A DNA stretch of 7,593 bases. Origin: Spirochaetia bacterium (GTDB lineage: Bacteria; Spirochaetota; Spirochaetia; Treponematales; Treponemataceae). The notes beneath the pieces were generated by a model. The model made no database searches, was not told where the DNA came from, and saw only the letters and a list, made by a program, of their open reading frames with translations. A program made the translations under genes and the position numbers. Positions 1 to 6,343 of this stretch are shown here, one piece after another (the first letter of the stretch is position 1; each line of letters starts with the position of its first letter). The DNA lies in contig CAAGIR010000103.1 in NCBI GenBank assembly GCA_900769975.1, forward strand, positions 1 through 7,593, in the 5' to 3' direction.

Positions 1-75
1 ACCGCATTTTCCCTGCTCGTATTTTCCTACAACTTGCAACTTGAAGTCAATGCTGTAGATTTGATTTTTTCCCAT
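1..75 (-). CDS. IS3-type transposase OrfA, N-terminal 25 residues (partial)
   Basis: The open frame starts at ATG 75 and runs off the left edge. The visible residues (MGKNQIYSIDFKLQVVGKYE, then QGKCG) fit the opening of IS3-family OrfA proteins, where a Y-S-x-x-F-K-L-x-V-V pattern forms the first helix of the N-terminal helix-turn-helix that binds the element's ends. A strong Shine-Dalgarno (GGAGG, 84-88) sits 8 bases upstream, which fixes the start. In full elements OrfA is normally followed by an overlapping OrfB with the DDE catalytic domain, made by -1 frameshifting; neither can be seen here. Confidence 0.6.
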   Translation of the reverse strand, partial: MGKNQIYSIDFKLQVVGKYEQGKCG

Positions 76-80
76 ATTTT

Positions 81-96
81 ACACCTCCGTGGGTGT
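81..96 (-). promoter_or_regulatory. Ribosome-binding site of the IS3 transposase, partly inside a small hairpin
   Basis: On the minus strand ACACC (96-92) can pair with GGTGT (85-81) across a 6-base loop. The Shine-Dalgarno GGAGG occupies 88-84, so two of its G residues lie in the stem and the rest in the loop. Some insertion sequences hide the transposase start in this way when transcription enters from outside. The stem is only 5 bp, so a control role is a suggestion. Confidence 0.4.
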
Positions 97-118
97 CCTA
101 ATTTATGGGGTCAGTTCA

Positions 119-241
119 GAAGGGGTAGCGTAAGACCGCAGGCGGGCGGGCTCTGTTTCCAGTAATCCAAGTATCTTAGAGTTGGTAAATTGCCGAAAGA
201 TCTTTCCTGCATTTTCTTCTTGACAGAAGACACAACATATT
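119..241. other. Unassigned intergenic stretch with a GC-rich patch
   Basis: This stretch between the IS3 tip and the terminator holds no recognisable gene. Positions 126-154 are markedly GC-rich against the surroundings and can fold as AGA-CCGC / GCGG-(GC)-TCT (133-154). On the minus strand two overlapping frames stay open across 119-220 but have no convincing start or familiar motif. It may be the worn remnant of another mobile element or repeat. Confidence 0.4.
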
Positions 242-267
242 AGGGGGAGACTTCCCCCTCTTTATTT
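242..267. terminator. Hairpin terminator after the GH120 gene
   Basis: A perfect 7-bp stem AGGGGGA (242-248) / TCCCCCT (253-259) with the loop GACT lies 6 bases beyond the stop codon of the minus-strand glycosidase. The T-rich tail (CTTTATTT, 260-267) is on the plus strand, so the classic rho-independent form is best for transcription coming from the left edge. Read on the minus strand, the hairpin is followed by TAATATG, a poor U tract. It probably ends the glycosidase message with lower efficiency and also blocks antisense read-in. Confidence 0.65.
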
Positions 268-2293
268 AGAACAACGCTTTTTGGGCATCTGCTTTGTTTG
301 CAAATGGACCTGCTATAGTTTTTGCTGAACGTTTTTGTCCAAGAATGTCGGTGTCAAAAATAATTGCACTTCCGTCTGGATTTTCGTATTTTTGTTCTGA
401 TTCAAATGCCGGTTCAAGACTGTCAGTGTTCAAGATGCTAAGATTTGCTTCTGGTATAAAATCGTAAAGATTTGTAGAAATGCCAGGTTTTCCATCTTTT
501 TCTTCATATTTGATAAAAATCTTGTTTTTACTGTCGATATATGGCGATTCTTCCTTAACGCTAGGAACTGCACCATTAAAGTAAAGGTTTCCTTTTGTCC
601 AAACTGGAAGTTTGTCATAATAACGGTCGGTTGTTGTTGAGCCCATTCCGCAGTAGCAATTGAACTGTTCTTTCCATTCTTCATATGTTGGATATTTTGA
701 GAAGATATTTGTTCCTGTTTCCAAGTTATGGTCATCCCAATCGTTGAAATGTTCTTTTGTGAAGTTCATTACATCTTTTAGATATGGGCGCATTTCCTGT
801 TGAATGAAAATATTATTGAAGAATTTGTCATCGCCATGCAGAATTGTCATAAATCCAGCTATTTCTGTTCTGTGATGCAGATGATATGGTGTGTAGCGTG
901 CAGAAGGAATGTTTGGAGTACCGTTGTTTGTTCCAATTCCTACAGAAACAAAAGAACCTGCAATTATGTTGTGCAGCATTGCTACGCCCTGTGTTGGAAT
1001 TTTCAAAGCTCGTTCTGAAAGGAAAATGTTATTGTCTACGAGTGTTGGACCATGTGATACTTCGATGAAAATGTCTTCGCCTACTCCGCCAATGCTTTTT
1101 TCGTTCATATTATATTCTTTTGGTAAGGTGTTGTCGTGGAAAATGCTTTGTGTTACACGTGTTCCCTGTGCTTGCCAGTCGAGCCACATTCCTCGTGTAC
1201 AGTGGTGAATATGATTTTTGCGGTAAATACAGTCAATTGCGGCATGCATTTTAATTCCGCCGATTTCTGCACCGGCAAGATTTTGTTTGTTATTGATGTG
1301 GTGGATATGGTTGTCTTCGATTACAGAGAAAACTCCTCCAAGGTGGCCTACAATACCTGTCTGTCCGCAATCGTGGATTTCACAGCGTCTGATTGTGTGC
1401 GATCCGATTTTTTCTTTTGACCAGCCTTCAAGCTGTGCCTGGCAGATACATTCACGTTCTGTTTGGGCACCGTCTTTTACAACAATTTTTGACCATTTAT
1501 TATTATTTTCTGGCTGCAAATATTTACCCAAAGAAATGCCTGAACATTTTGATTCAAAAACTTCGCAGTCTTCAATAATCCAGCCTTTTGACCAGTGCGG
1601 TCCAATCATTCCGTCTTGATATGCTGTTGGAGGAGCCCACTGTGTTGCGGCTTTTGAAACTGTAAATCCGCTTAATGTGATATAGTTAATGCCTTCTGCT
1701 TCTGGAAGGAAACAATCCTGACGAACGGAAATTTCTACATCTTCATCGTTTGGATTTTTTCCATGGAAGTTTGCATAAATCACTGTTTCGTCAGTTTTTT
1801 CGTCCTGTTCTGTGTACCATGTGTAAACTGAAAATTCCTGGTCCCAAGACGGCACAAAAATTTCTGGGTTTTTTACACTGTCTAAAGTGGTTACTTCATA
1901 CATTGATTTTCCATTCAAGAAAACATCTCCAGTATGAGCAATCATATATGCAATAAACCAGTCGCCGCTGACTAAAGTTTTGTATGGATTATATTCTCCA
2001 AAGAATGAATTTTTAATTTTTGTAACCCACACATCTCCTTCATATTTTTCCCAAGATTTTATAGATTCTGCACCAGTGATATGTGCTGCTTTGAGTTTTT
2101 CTGAACGGTAAACGATTGGTTTGCCTTCTTCTCCAGCATTTTTTGGATTTACATATTCACGATAAATTCCTGGTGCAACAATAATTTCGTCACCTGCAAC
2201 TGCTACATCTGCTGCCATCTGAATTTTCTTGAATGGGCTGTCTTTTGAACCATTTCCACTTTTTTCAACAGAACCATTTACATAATAAATCAT
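266..2293 (-). CDS. GH120-type beta-xylosidase, right-handed parallel beta-helix
   Basis: The 675-residue product resembles XylC of Thermoanaerobacterium saccharolyticum, the founding GH120 beta-xylosidase, as I recall its sequence. Shared blocks include SFFGEYNPYK (96-105), WAPPTA (219-224), WSKGWIIED (234-242), GWSKEKIGSH (290-299), CGQTGIVGHLGGVFS (309-323), LDWQAQGTRV (371-380) and EVSHGP (411-416). XylC uses Asp382 as nucleophile and Glu405 as acid/base; the equivalents here are D372 and E411. The family fold is a beta-helix with a flanking beta-sandwich domain, here probably about residues 75-200. There is no signal peptide, so it should act in the cytoplasm, releasing xylose from imported xylo-oligosaccharides. 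Oddity: D372 and E411 are 39 residues apart rather than 23. Start: TAGGAG (2303-2308) lies 9 bases before ATG 2293. The gene stands alone with its own promoter and no transporter nearby. Specificity for xylose rather than another sugar is inferred. Confidence 0.85.
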   Translation of the reverse strand: MIYYVNGSVEKSGNGSKDSPFKKIQMAADVAVAGDEIIVAPGIYREYVNPKNAGEEGKPIVYRSEKLKAAHITGAESIKSWEKYEGDVWVTKIKNSFFGEYNPYKTLVSGDWFIAYMIAHTGDVFLNGKSMYEVTTLDSVKNPEIFVPSWDQEFSVYTWYTEQDEKTDETVIYANFHGKNPNDEDVEISVRQDCFLPEAEGINYITLSGFTVSKAATQWAPPTAYQDGMIGPHWSKGWIIEDCEVFESKCSGISLGKYLQPENNNKWSKIVVKDGAQTERECICQAQLEGWSKEKIGSHTIRRCEIHDCGQTGIVGHLGGVFSVIEDNHIHHINNKQNLAGAEIGGIKMHAAIDCIYRKNHIHHCTRGMWLDWQAQGTRVTQSIFHDNTLPKEYNMNEKSIGGVGEDIFIEVSHGPTLVDNNIFLSERALKIPTQGVAMLHNIIAGSFVSVGIGTNNGTPNIPSARYTPYHLHHRTEIAGFMTILHGDDKFFNNIFIQQEMRPYLKDVMNFTKEHFNDWDDHNLETGTNIFSKYPTYEEWKEQFNCYCGMGSTTTDRYYDKLPVWTKGNLYFNGAVPSVKEESPYIDSKNKIFIKYEEKDGKPGISTNLYDFIPEANLSILNTDSLEPAFESEQKYENPDGSAIIFDTDILGQKRSAKTIAGPFANKADAQKALF

Positions 2294-2358
2294 AATTGAA
2301 AACTCCTAAGTAATTTTTATTAACGTTCAATATTTCTGATAATACACATCAATAATAT

Positions 2359-2388
2359 ATCATATTTTATAAAATAAAATAATGTAAA
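2359..2388 (-). promoter_or_regulatory. Sigma-70 promoter for the GH120 gene
   Basis: On the minus strand TTTACA (2388-2383) and TATGAT (2364-2359) are separated by 18 bases, about 65 bases upstream of the GH120 start. The area is extremely AT-rich, so chance matches are likely, but this pair is the best spaced. A small palindrome AACGTT (2322-2327) lies between promoter and start, where a LacI-type sugar repressor could bind; its flanks are poorly symmetric, so that is only a hint. Confidence 0.5.
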
Positions 2389-2424
2389 TCCCTTAAATTT
2401 TGCAAATTATGATTTTATGAAATT

Positions 2425-4839
2425 TTATTTTTTGTTAAAAAATGCTGCAAAAGGATTGTAATTTTCGCCATCATCGCTGCCATAATTTCTGTTGCTTCGT
2501 GAAGCTTGTGATGTCTGCGATGTTTGTGGCTGGCGTTTTGTTACAACTGCAGAAGACGAAGTTCCGCCTTTTTTTACCACTACAACCTTTTTACCGCCCT
2601 GCGAAGAAGAACCTGCCGAAGCGGATTTTGGTCTGGCAGTGCTTTTTTCGCCAGTACCAGCACGACTTGCTGCATCACTCTTTAATGAAAGCCCAATTCT
2701 GCGTCTGTCAACATCAAGTTGAATGATTGTGAATTCAAAAACATCACCAACTTTTACCACATCCATAGGATTTTCAACAAAGTTATCGCTCATTTCACTC
2801 AAATGAACAAGTCCTGTTTCGTGCAAGCCGATATCAACAAAAGCACCAAAATCAACAACATTTCTGATTTTTCCAGTAACTTTCATTCCTTCTTTTAAAT
2901 CTTCAAATTGCAAGACACCTTTCTGCATAATTGGAGCAGGATATCCGTCACGAGGGTCACGATTTGGCTTTTGCAATTCTTCGACAATATCTTTTACAGT
3001 CGTTTCACCCAGATTGTATTTTTCAGCAATTTTTTTGATTAAATCAGCAGGAACTTTTTCACCGTTCTGAATTAAAGGTAAAACTTCGCGTGCTGCATCA
3101 TAATTTTCCGGGTGAACCCAGGTATTATCAAGAGGATCAGAACTTTCTGCAATCTTCAAAAAACCAGCACACTGTTCAAAGGCTTTTGGCCCAAGACCAG
3201 GAACTTTTTTCAAATCTTCACGACTAGTAATTTTTCCATTTGCATCACGATAAGCAACAATTTTCTTTGCCGTAGAAGCATTAATTCCAGAAACATATTT
3301 TAAAAGCGAATATGAAGCAGTATTTAGATTTACGCCGACATTGTTTACAACAGAACCCACAACTTCGTCAAGCTGTTCAGCAAGTTTTTTTTGATTTACA
3401 TCATGCTGATAAAGACCAACGCCAATAGCTTTTGGATCAATTTTCACAAGTTCAGACAAAGGATCCTGCAATCGCCTTCCCATAGAAATTGCTCCACGGA
3501 TTGTCAAATCAAGCTCAGGGAATTCTTCGCGGGCAATATCGCTTGCAGAATAAACAGAAGCACCTGATTCATCAACAACTGTATAAACAACATCATTATA
3601 ATTTTCGCTGATAACTTTGCTTACAATTGCCTGCACTTCCTGACTTCCAGTTCCGTTTCCAACTGCCACAACCTGAATGTCATATTTATCGATGGCGTCA
3701 TTTATCATTTTGTATGTACCTTCAGGATCAGTTACTTGGAAAAATTTGAAATAGCCAAGATATTTACCAGTTTCGTCAAGTGCAGCACATTTTGTACCAG
3801 TTCTTATACCAGGGTCAATTCCCAAAACACGACTTCCTTTAATTGGTTGAGTCATAAGAAGATTTTTAAGATTTTCGCTGAAAATGCCAATTCCGTGAAC
3901 ATCAGCTTCGTCCGCTTCATCACTGCGAATTTCACGAACAACAGCAGGACTTAAAAGGCGCACAACACCATCTTCAATTGCATCTTTATGATAATGATTG
4001 TGAATGTCGGCTGCTTTCTGCAACAAATTCACAGCCGAATCAACATCTACATCAATAGTAACTTCCAGCGCACCTTCCCTTTCACCACGATTAATCGCCA
4101 GAATACGGTGAGGCTTAACCTGATTTAAAGGTTCCTTGTAATTCCAGTACATCTGGTATGTAGAAGTTTTTTGAGCCTGTTCTTCCGACTGACCTTCTGG
4201 AACAATACCTTTAGTAACAATATTTCCTTCTTTCAAATATAAATCATGGATTTTTTCACGATTAGAAGTTTCCTGACTTACACGTTCCGCAAGAATATCC
4301 TTTGCACCATTAAGTGCATCTTCCGCAGATTCCACATTCAAAGCAGCATCTTCCCCGTCAGTTTTGATATATTTTTCCGCTTCTTTTTCAATAGCAGCAT
4401 CGTCCATCACAAGCATAGCATCAGCCAGTGGTTCAAGACCTTTTTCTGCCGCAATCATACCACGAGTTTTCTTTTTCTTTTTGAACGGAGCCCATAAATC
4501 TTCCAGAGCCGTCATAGTAGTGGCAGACATAATTGCATTATAAAGAGATTCCGTCAATTTACCCTGAGCAAAAACACCCTTAACAATTTCAAGGCGCCTG
4601 TCTTCAAGATTGTGATATGATTTATAAAGATGGTCACAATCGCGAACCTGTACTTCATCCAAATTATCATGCTTTTCTTTTCGATAACGGCTGATAAAAG
4701 GAATTGTACATCCTTCTTCAACCAGGCTGATAACCGCACTAACTTGCTGAACACGAATATTTAATTCTTCAGCAATTTTTTTCATAATTTCCACTTCGTT
4801 TACAACGAGTGCGTCAATATTTTCTTGTGTAAATTCCAT
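2425..4839 (-). CDS. tex: Tex-family RNA-binding transcription accessory protein
   Basis: The 804-residue product has the full Tex layout. The N-terminal helical part carries the family signature IPFISRYRKE (46-55). A YqgF/RNase H-like domain opens with VLGIDPGIRTG (338-348) and continues through VGNGTGSQE (393-401) and ESGASVYSASDIA (424-436). Paired helix-hairpin-helix motifs span about 498-563, including VPGLGPKAFEQCAGF. A C-terminal S1 RNA-binding domain spans about 649-720 (GKIRNVVDFGAFVDIG, GLVHLS). The last 80 residues are a low-complexity Ser/Lys/Gln tail. Tex proteins bind nucleic acid and are linked to transcription, RNA turnover and stress tolerance; the exact activity is poorly defined. 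Most Tex proteins begin near M19 here (MKKIAEELNI). The first 18 residues are either a real extension, supported by AGG 6 bases before ATG 4839, or an annotation artefact, in which case the start is 4785. The gene is followed by 131 AT-rich bases with no clear terminator. Confidence 0.95.
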   Translation of the reverse strand: MEFTQENIDALVVNEVEIMKKIAEELNIRVQQVSAVISLVEEGCTIPFISRYRKEKHDNLDEVQVRDCDHLYKSYHNLEDRRLEIVKGVFAQGKLTESLYNAIMSATTMTALEDLWAPFKKKKKTRGMIAAEKGLEPLADAMLVMDDAAIEKEAEKYIKTDGEDAALNVESAEDALNGAKDILAERVSQETSNREKIHDLYLKEGNIVTKGIVPEGQSEEQAQKTSTYQMYWNYKEPLNQVKPHRILAINRGEREGALEVTIDVDVDSAVNLLQKAADIHNHYHKDAIEDGVVRLLSPAVVREIRSDEADEADVHGIGIFSENLKNLLMTQPIKGSRVLGIDPGIRTGTKCAALDETGKYLGYFKFFQVTDPEGTYKMINDAIDKYDIQVVAVGNGTGSQEVQAIVSKVISENYNDVVYTVVDESGASVYSASDIAREEFPELDLTIRGAISMGRRLQDPLSELVKIDPKAIGVGLYQHDVNQKKLAEQLDEVVGSVVNNVGVNLNTASYSLLKYVSGINASTAKKIVAYRDANGKITSREDLKKVPGLGPKAFEQCAGFLKIAESSDPLDNTWVHPENYDAAREVLPLIQNGEKVPADLIKKIAEKYNLGETTVKDIVEELQKPNRDPRDGYPAPIMQKGVLQFEDLKEGMKVTGKIRNVVDFGAFVDIGLHETGLVHLSEMSDNFVENPMDVVKVGDVFEFTIIQLDVDRRRIGLSLKSDAASRAGTGEKSTARPKSASAGSSSQGGKKVVVVKKGGTSSSAVVTKRQPQTSQTSQASRSNRNYGSDDGENYNPFAAFFNKK

Positions 4840-4914
4840 AGTTTGCCTATTTTAAAAGAAAAAAACATATCAGTAAAGAGAAAATCAACGTTTTTTTAGA
4901 TTTTTTTTGTGAAT

Positions 4915-4943
4915 ATTATAAACATTTGGGCGTTACGGCTAAA
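4915..4943 (-). promoter_or_regulatory. Candidate tex promoter overlapping the palindromic repeat
   Basis: A perfect -10 box TATAAT (minus strand, 4920-4915) lies about 75 bases upstream of the tex ATG. With a 17-base spacer, the -35 position falls on TTTAGC (4943-4938), a weak match inside the GC-rich repeat. A second pair, TTTACT (4877-4872) and TAAAAT (4854-4849) with a 17-base spacer, would start transcription only a few bases before ATG 4839; that would make sense only if translation starts at the internal ATG 4785. Confidence 0.45.
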
Positions 4944-5040
4944 GCCGTCGACAGTTACGGGGTTCGCTCCCGCTCATCGTCCTCACTCCACTACGTTCCG
5001 TTGCGGTCGACGGCTGCGCCGCCCCTCCATTGTCTAACGC
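4928..5040. repeat. 113-bp GC-rich palindromic intergenic repeat (REP/MITE-like)
   Basis: This block is far richer in GC than its surroundings and is bounded by GCGTTA (4930-4935) and TAACGC (5035-5040). Inside lies a perfect 10-bp inverted repeat, AGCCGTCGAC (4943-4952) and GTCGACGGCT (5006-5015). The pairing can continue inwards through ACGG (4957-4960) with CCGT (4998-5001). Smaller hairpins are ACGGC-TAAA-GCCGT (4935-4948) and CGGG-CCCG around 4959-4972. The heptamer GTTACGG occurs twice, at 4932 and 4954. It encodes no plausible protein and lacks a T tract on either side, so it is not an ordinary terminator. Only one copy is in the window, so calling it a dispersed repeat is inference from its structure and base composition. 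Confidence 0.6.
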
Positions 5041-5081
5041 AATTCACCTAAAAAAGCTTGCACATACCCAAGGTACACATA

Positions 5082-5220
5082 CTAAAATAATTCCTGTTGA
5101 ACCGGTTCATTTTTTTTATTCTGAAATTCAGGATTTACACAAAATCTGTGCAGGACAATATAATCTTCACCGCAATACTGCCACTTTCCTAAAATTCAGT
5201 TTAATAGAATTAAATGACAT
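5082..5220 (-). pseudogene. Relic of a GNAT-family N-acetyltransferase
   Basis: Read on the minus strand from 5183, the frame gives WQYCGED followed by YIVLHRFCVNPEFQNK, which matches the acetyl-CoA-binding core of GNAT enzymes (usual form: HR-hydrophobic-x-V-x-P-x-[FY]-Q-x-K-G-x-G). The glycine pair that should follow is missing: the frame passes an 8-A run (5110-5117) and stops at TAG 5082-5084. Upstream, another frame from ATG 5220 (MSFNSIKLNF) runs to TGA at 5167-5169 and looks like the preceding strand of the same fold, implying a frameshift near 5183. The N-terminal half and the C-terminal helices and strands are absent. It starts 48 bases after metF and ends about 40 bases from the palindromic repeat. 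It is surely nonfunctional as an acetyltransferase; the family call rests on one motif block. Confidence 0.55.
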
Positions 5221-5268
5221 AAAATAATCCTTTATAACTATAGCAAAAAATTATACTATTATACCGTA

Positions 5269-6174
5269 TTATTCTAGGCTATTCTTTGGAGAAACTTCAA
5301 AAAGACTGTTCGTTGCTTCGTAAATTTTTCGTGCAACATGTGCGTTATTCATAGTATACAAATGAATTCCAGAAACACCATGAGTAACTAAATCAACAAT
5401 CTGGTCAATTGCATACGCAATTCCTGCATCACGTATGGCTTCTGGAAATTCTTCGTATCGCTGCATCATGTGTGTAAATTTTTGAGGAAGAACAGCATTT
5501 GTCATACTAACCATTCTTTCTATAGATTTTTTGTTTGTGGCAGGCATAATTCCAGCTTCAATTGGAACATTAATTCCTTTTATAAGGCATCTTTCCTGAA
5601 ATCTAAAAAATTTTTCATTGTCAAAAAATAATTGCGACAGAAGGTGGGACGCTCCAGATTCAACTTTAAGCTTTAGATTATCCAAATCATCAAAAACGCT
5701 TTCTGACTGCGGATGCATTTCTGGGTAACATGCTCCAAAAATTTTGAAATGCTTGCCATCCTTTCGTTTAGAATCAAATTCTTTTATAAAAGAAATTAAA
5801 TCGCTTGCATGTAAAAAATCCTGACAAGGGGTTTTACCTTCAACTTTGTCACCACGTAATGCCAAAATATTTTCAATACCGGCATTTTGGAACTGTTCCA
5901 GACAGAATTGGGCATCAGCTTTTGTCATATTAATGGCAGGCATATGGATAACAGATTCAACCTTACATTCATCTTGAATTCTTTGTGCAATGGCAAGTGC
6001 ATTATCACAGTTTTCACTTCCGCCAGCGCCAAACGTAACAGAAATAAAATCCGGCCGTAAATCTTTTAATTCGTCCAAAGTTTTAAAAATCGTTTCAATG
6101 GGCATATTTTTCTTGGGTGGGAAAACTTCAAAAGAAAAAATAGTTTTTTTAGAAAGTTCAGATTCTTGCAGCAT
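5269..6174 (-). CDS. metF: 5,10-methylenetetrahydrofolate reductase
   Basis: The 301-residue product is close to the usual bacterial length (296 in E. coli) and forms a single FAD-binding TIM barrel. It reduces methylene-tetrahydrofolate to 5-methyl-tetrahydrofolate, the methyl donor for methionine synthesis, in the cytoplasm. Diagnostic blocks are SFEVFPP (14-20; E16 matches the catalytic Glu28 of E. coli), ISVTFGAGG (44-52), LALRGD (104-109; D109 matches Asp120 near the flavin), YPEMHP (150-155), QLFFD (181-185), EAGIMP (206-211) and HLYTMN (271-276). One departure is HMPA (77-80), where the E. coli enzyme has HLTC. The start at 6174 is supported by GGAAG 6 bases upstream (6181-6185). It has its own strong promoter and no methionine genes beside it. 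No riboswitch is recognisable in the roughly 100-base leader. Confidence 0.95.
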   Translation of the reverse strand: MLQESELSKKTIFSFEVFPPKKNMPIETIFKTLDELKDLRPDFISVTFGAGGSENCDNALAIAQRIQDECKVESVIHMPAINMTKADAQFCLEQFQNAGIENILALRGDKVEGKTPCQDFLHASDLISFIKEFDSKRKDGKHFKIFGACYPEMHPQSESVFDDLDNLKLKVESGASHLLSQLFFDNEKFFRFQERCLIKGINVPIEAGIMPATNKKSIERMVSMTNAVLPQKFTHMMQRYEEFPEAIRDAGIAYAIDQIVDLVTHGVSGIHLYTMNNAHVARKIYEATNSLFEVSPKNSLE

Positions 6175-6279
6175 ATTTTACTTCCGTACTAAAAAAAATC
6201 ATAATTGTAGATAAAAAATGTTCCAGCAACCTCAAAAAATTGAAAAAGAGGATTTTGCTCGTATTTTTTTTACTGTATA

Positions 6280-6309
6280 ATTATAGAGAGTTTTTCGAAA
6301 TTTTGTCAA
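6280..6309 (-). promoter_or_regulatory. Consensus sigma-70 promoter of metF
   Basis: On the minus strand TTGACA (6309-6304) and TATAAT (6285-6280) both match consensus exactly, with an 18-base spacer. Transcription would begin near 6273, giving a leader of about 100 bases before the metF ATG. The leader has only a weak CCTC/GAGG pairing (6231-6252) and no SAM or cobalamin riboswitch signature. The ISAs1 element ends 19 bases upstream of the -35 box and leaves the promoter intact. Confidence 0.8.
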
Positions 6310-6328
6310 TAATAGATACCCTCCATCA

Positions 6329-6343
6329 CAGGGCAAACGCATT
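6329..6343 (+). repeat. Left terminal inverted repeat of the ISAs1 element
   Basis: CAGGGCAAACGCATT is the exact reverse complement of 7579-7593. Beyond these 15 bases the two ends match only in part. Confidence 0.92.

Larger units (their letters stand above)
1..118 (-). mobile_element. Partial IS3-family insertion sequence (left in window: its 5' end)
   Basis: The bases up to 118 look like the tip of an IS3-type element read on the minus strand. The terminus reads TGAACTGACCCC (118 down to 107), starting with the TG typical of IS3 ends, and continues through a short leader to a transposase start at 75. The rest of the element lies outside the window, so the second inverted repeat and the target duplication cannot be checked. 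If the tip is at 118, the duplication would begin at 119 (gaa or gaag). Family assignment rests on the terminus and on 25 residues of OrfA, so it is likely but not proven. Confidence 0.65.

Noticed and set aside
800..1619. Several plus-strand open frames opposite the GH120 gene
   Set aside because: They are antisense shadows of a well-supported coding frame, without ribosome sites or known motifs.
4953..4975. GGGGTTCGCTCCC, similar to a tRNA T-arm
   Set aside because: No acceptor, D or anticodon arms can be placed around it; it is part of the larger palindrome.
5032..5102. GTCTAAC (5032-5038) followed by GTTGAAC (5096-5102), resembling integron attC core sites, which occur in Treponema denticola
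   Set aside because: The two cores are not complementary enough, the DNA between them shows no imperfect palindrome, and no cassette gene or integrase is present.
5030..5227. Plus-strand open frame of 65 codons across the metF-tex gap
   Set aside because: It has no ribosome-binding site or recognisable motif and lies antisense to the GNAT relic.
5245..5268. Possible metF terminator (ATAC/GTAT stem followed by a T run)
   Set aside because: The stem is only 4 bp with a 9-base loop, too weak to call; two TATAAT matches in the same AT-rich bases also lack -35 boxes.
6158..6202. Short minus-strand upstream ORF of 14 codons overlapping the metF start
   Set aside because: There is no Shine-Dalgarno before its ATG and no methionine-rich or leader-peptide pattern.
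6175..6272. Riboswitch in the metF leader
   Set aside because: The leader is AT-rich and has no SAM (S-box), SAH or cobalamin riboswitch signature; only a 4-bp CCTC/GAGG pairing is visible.
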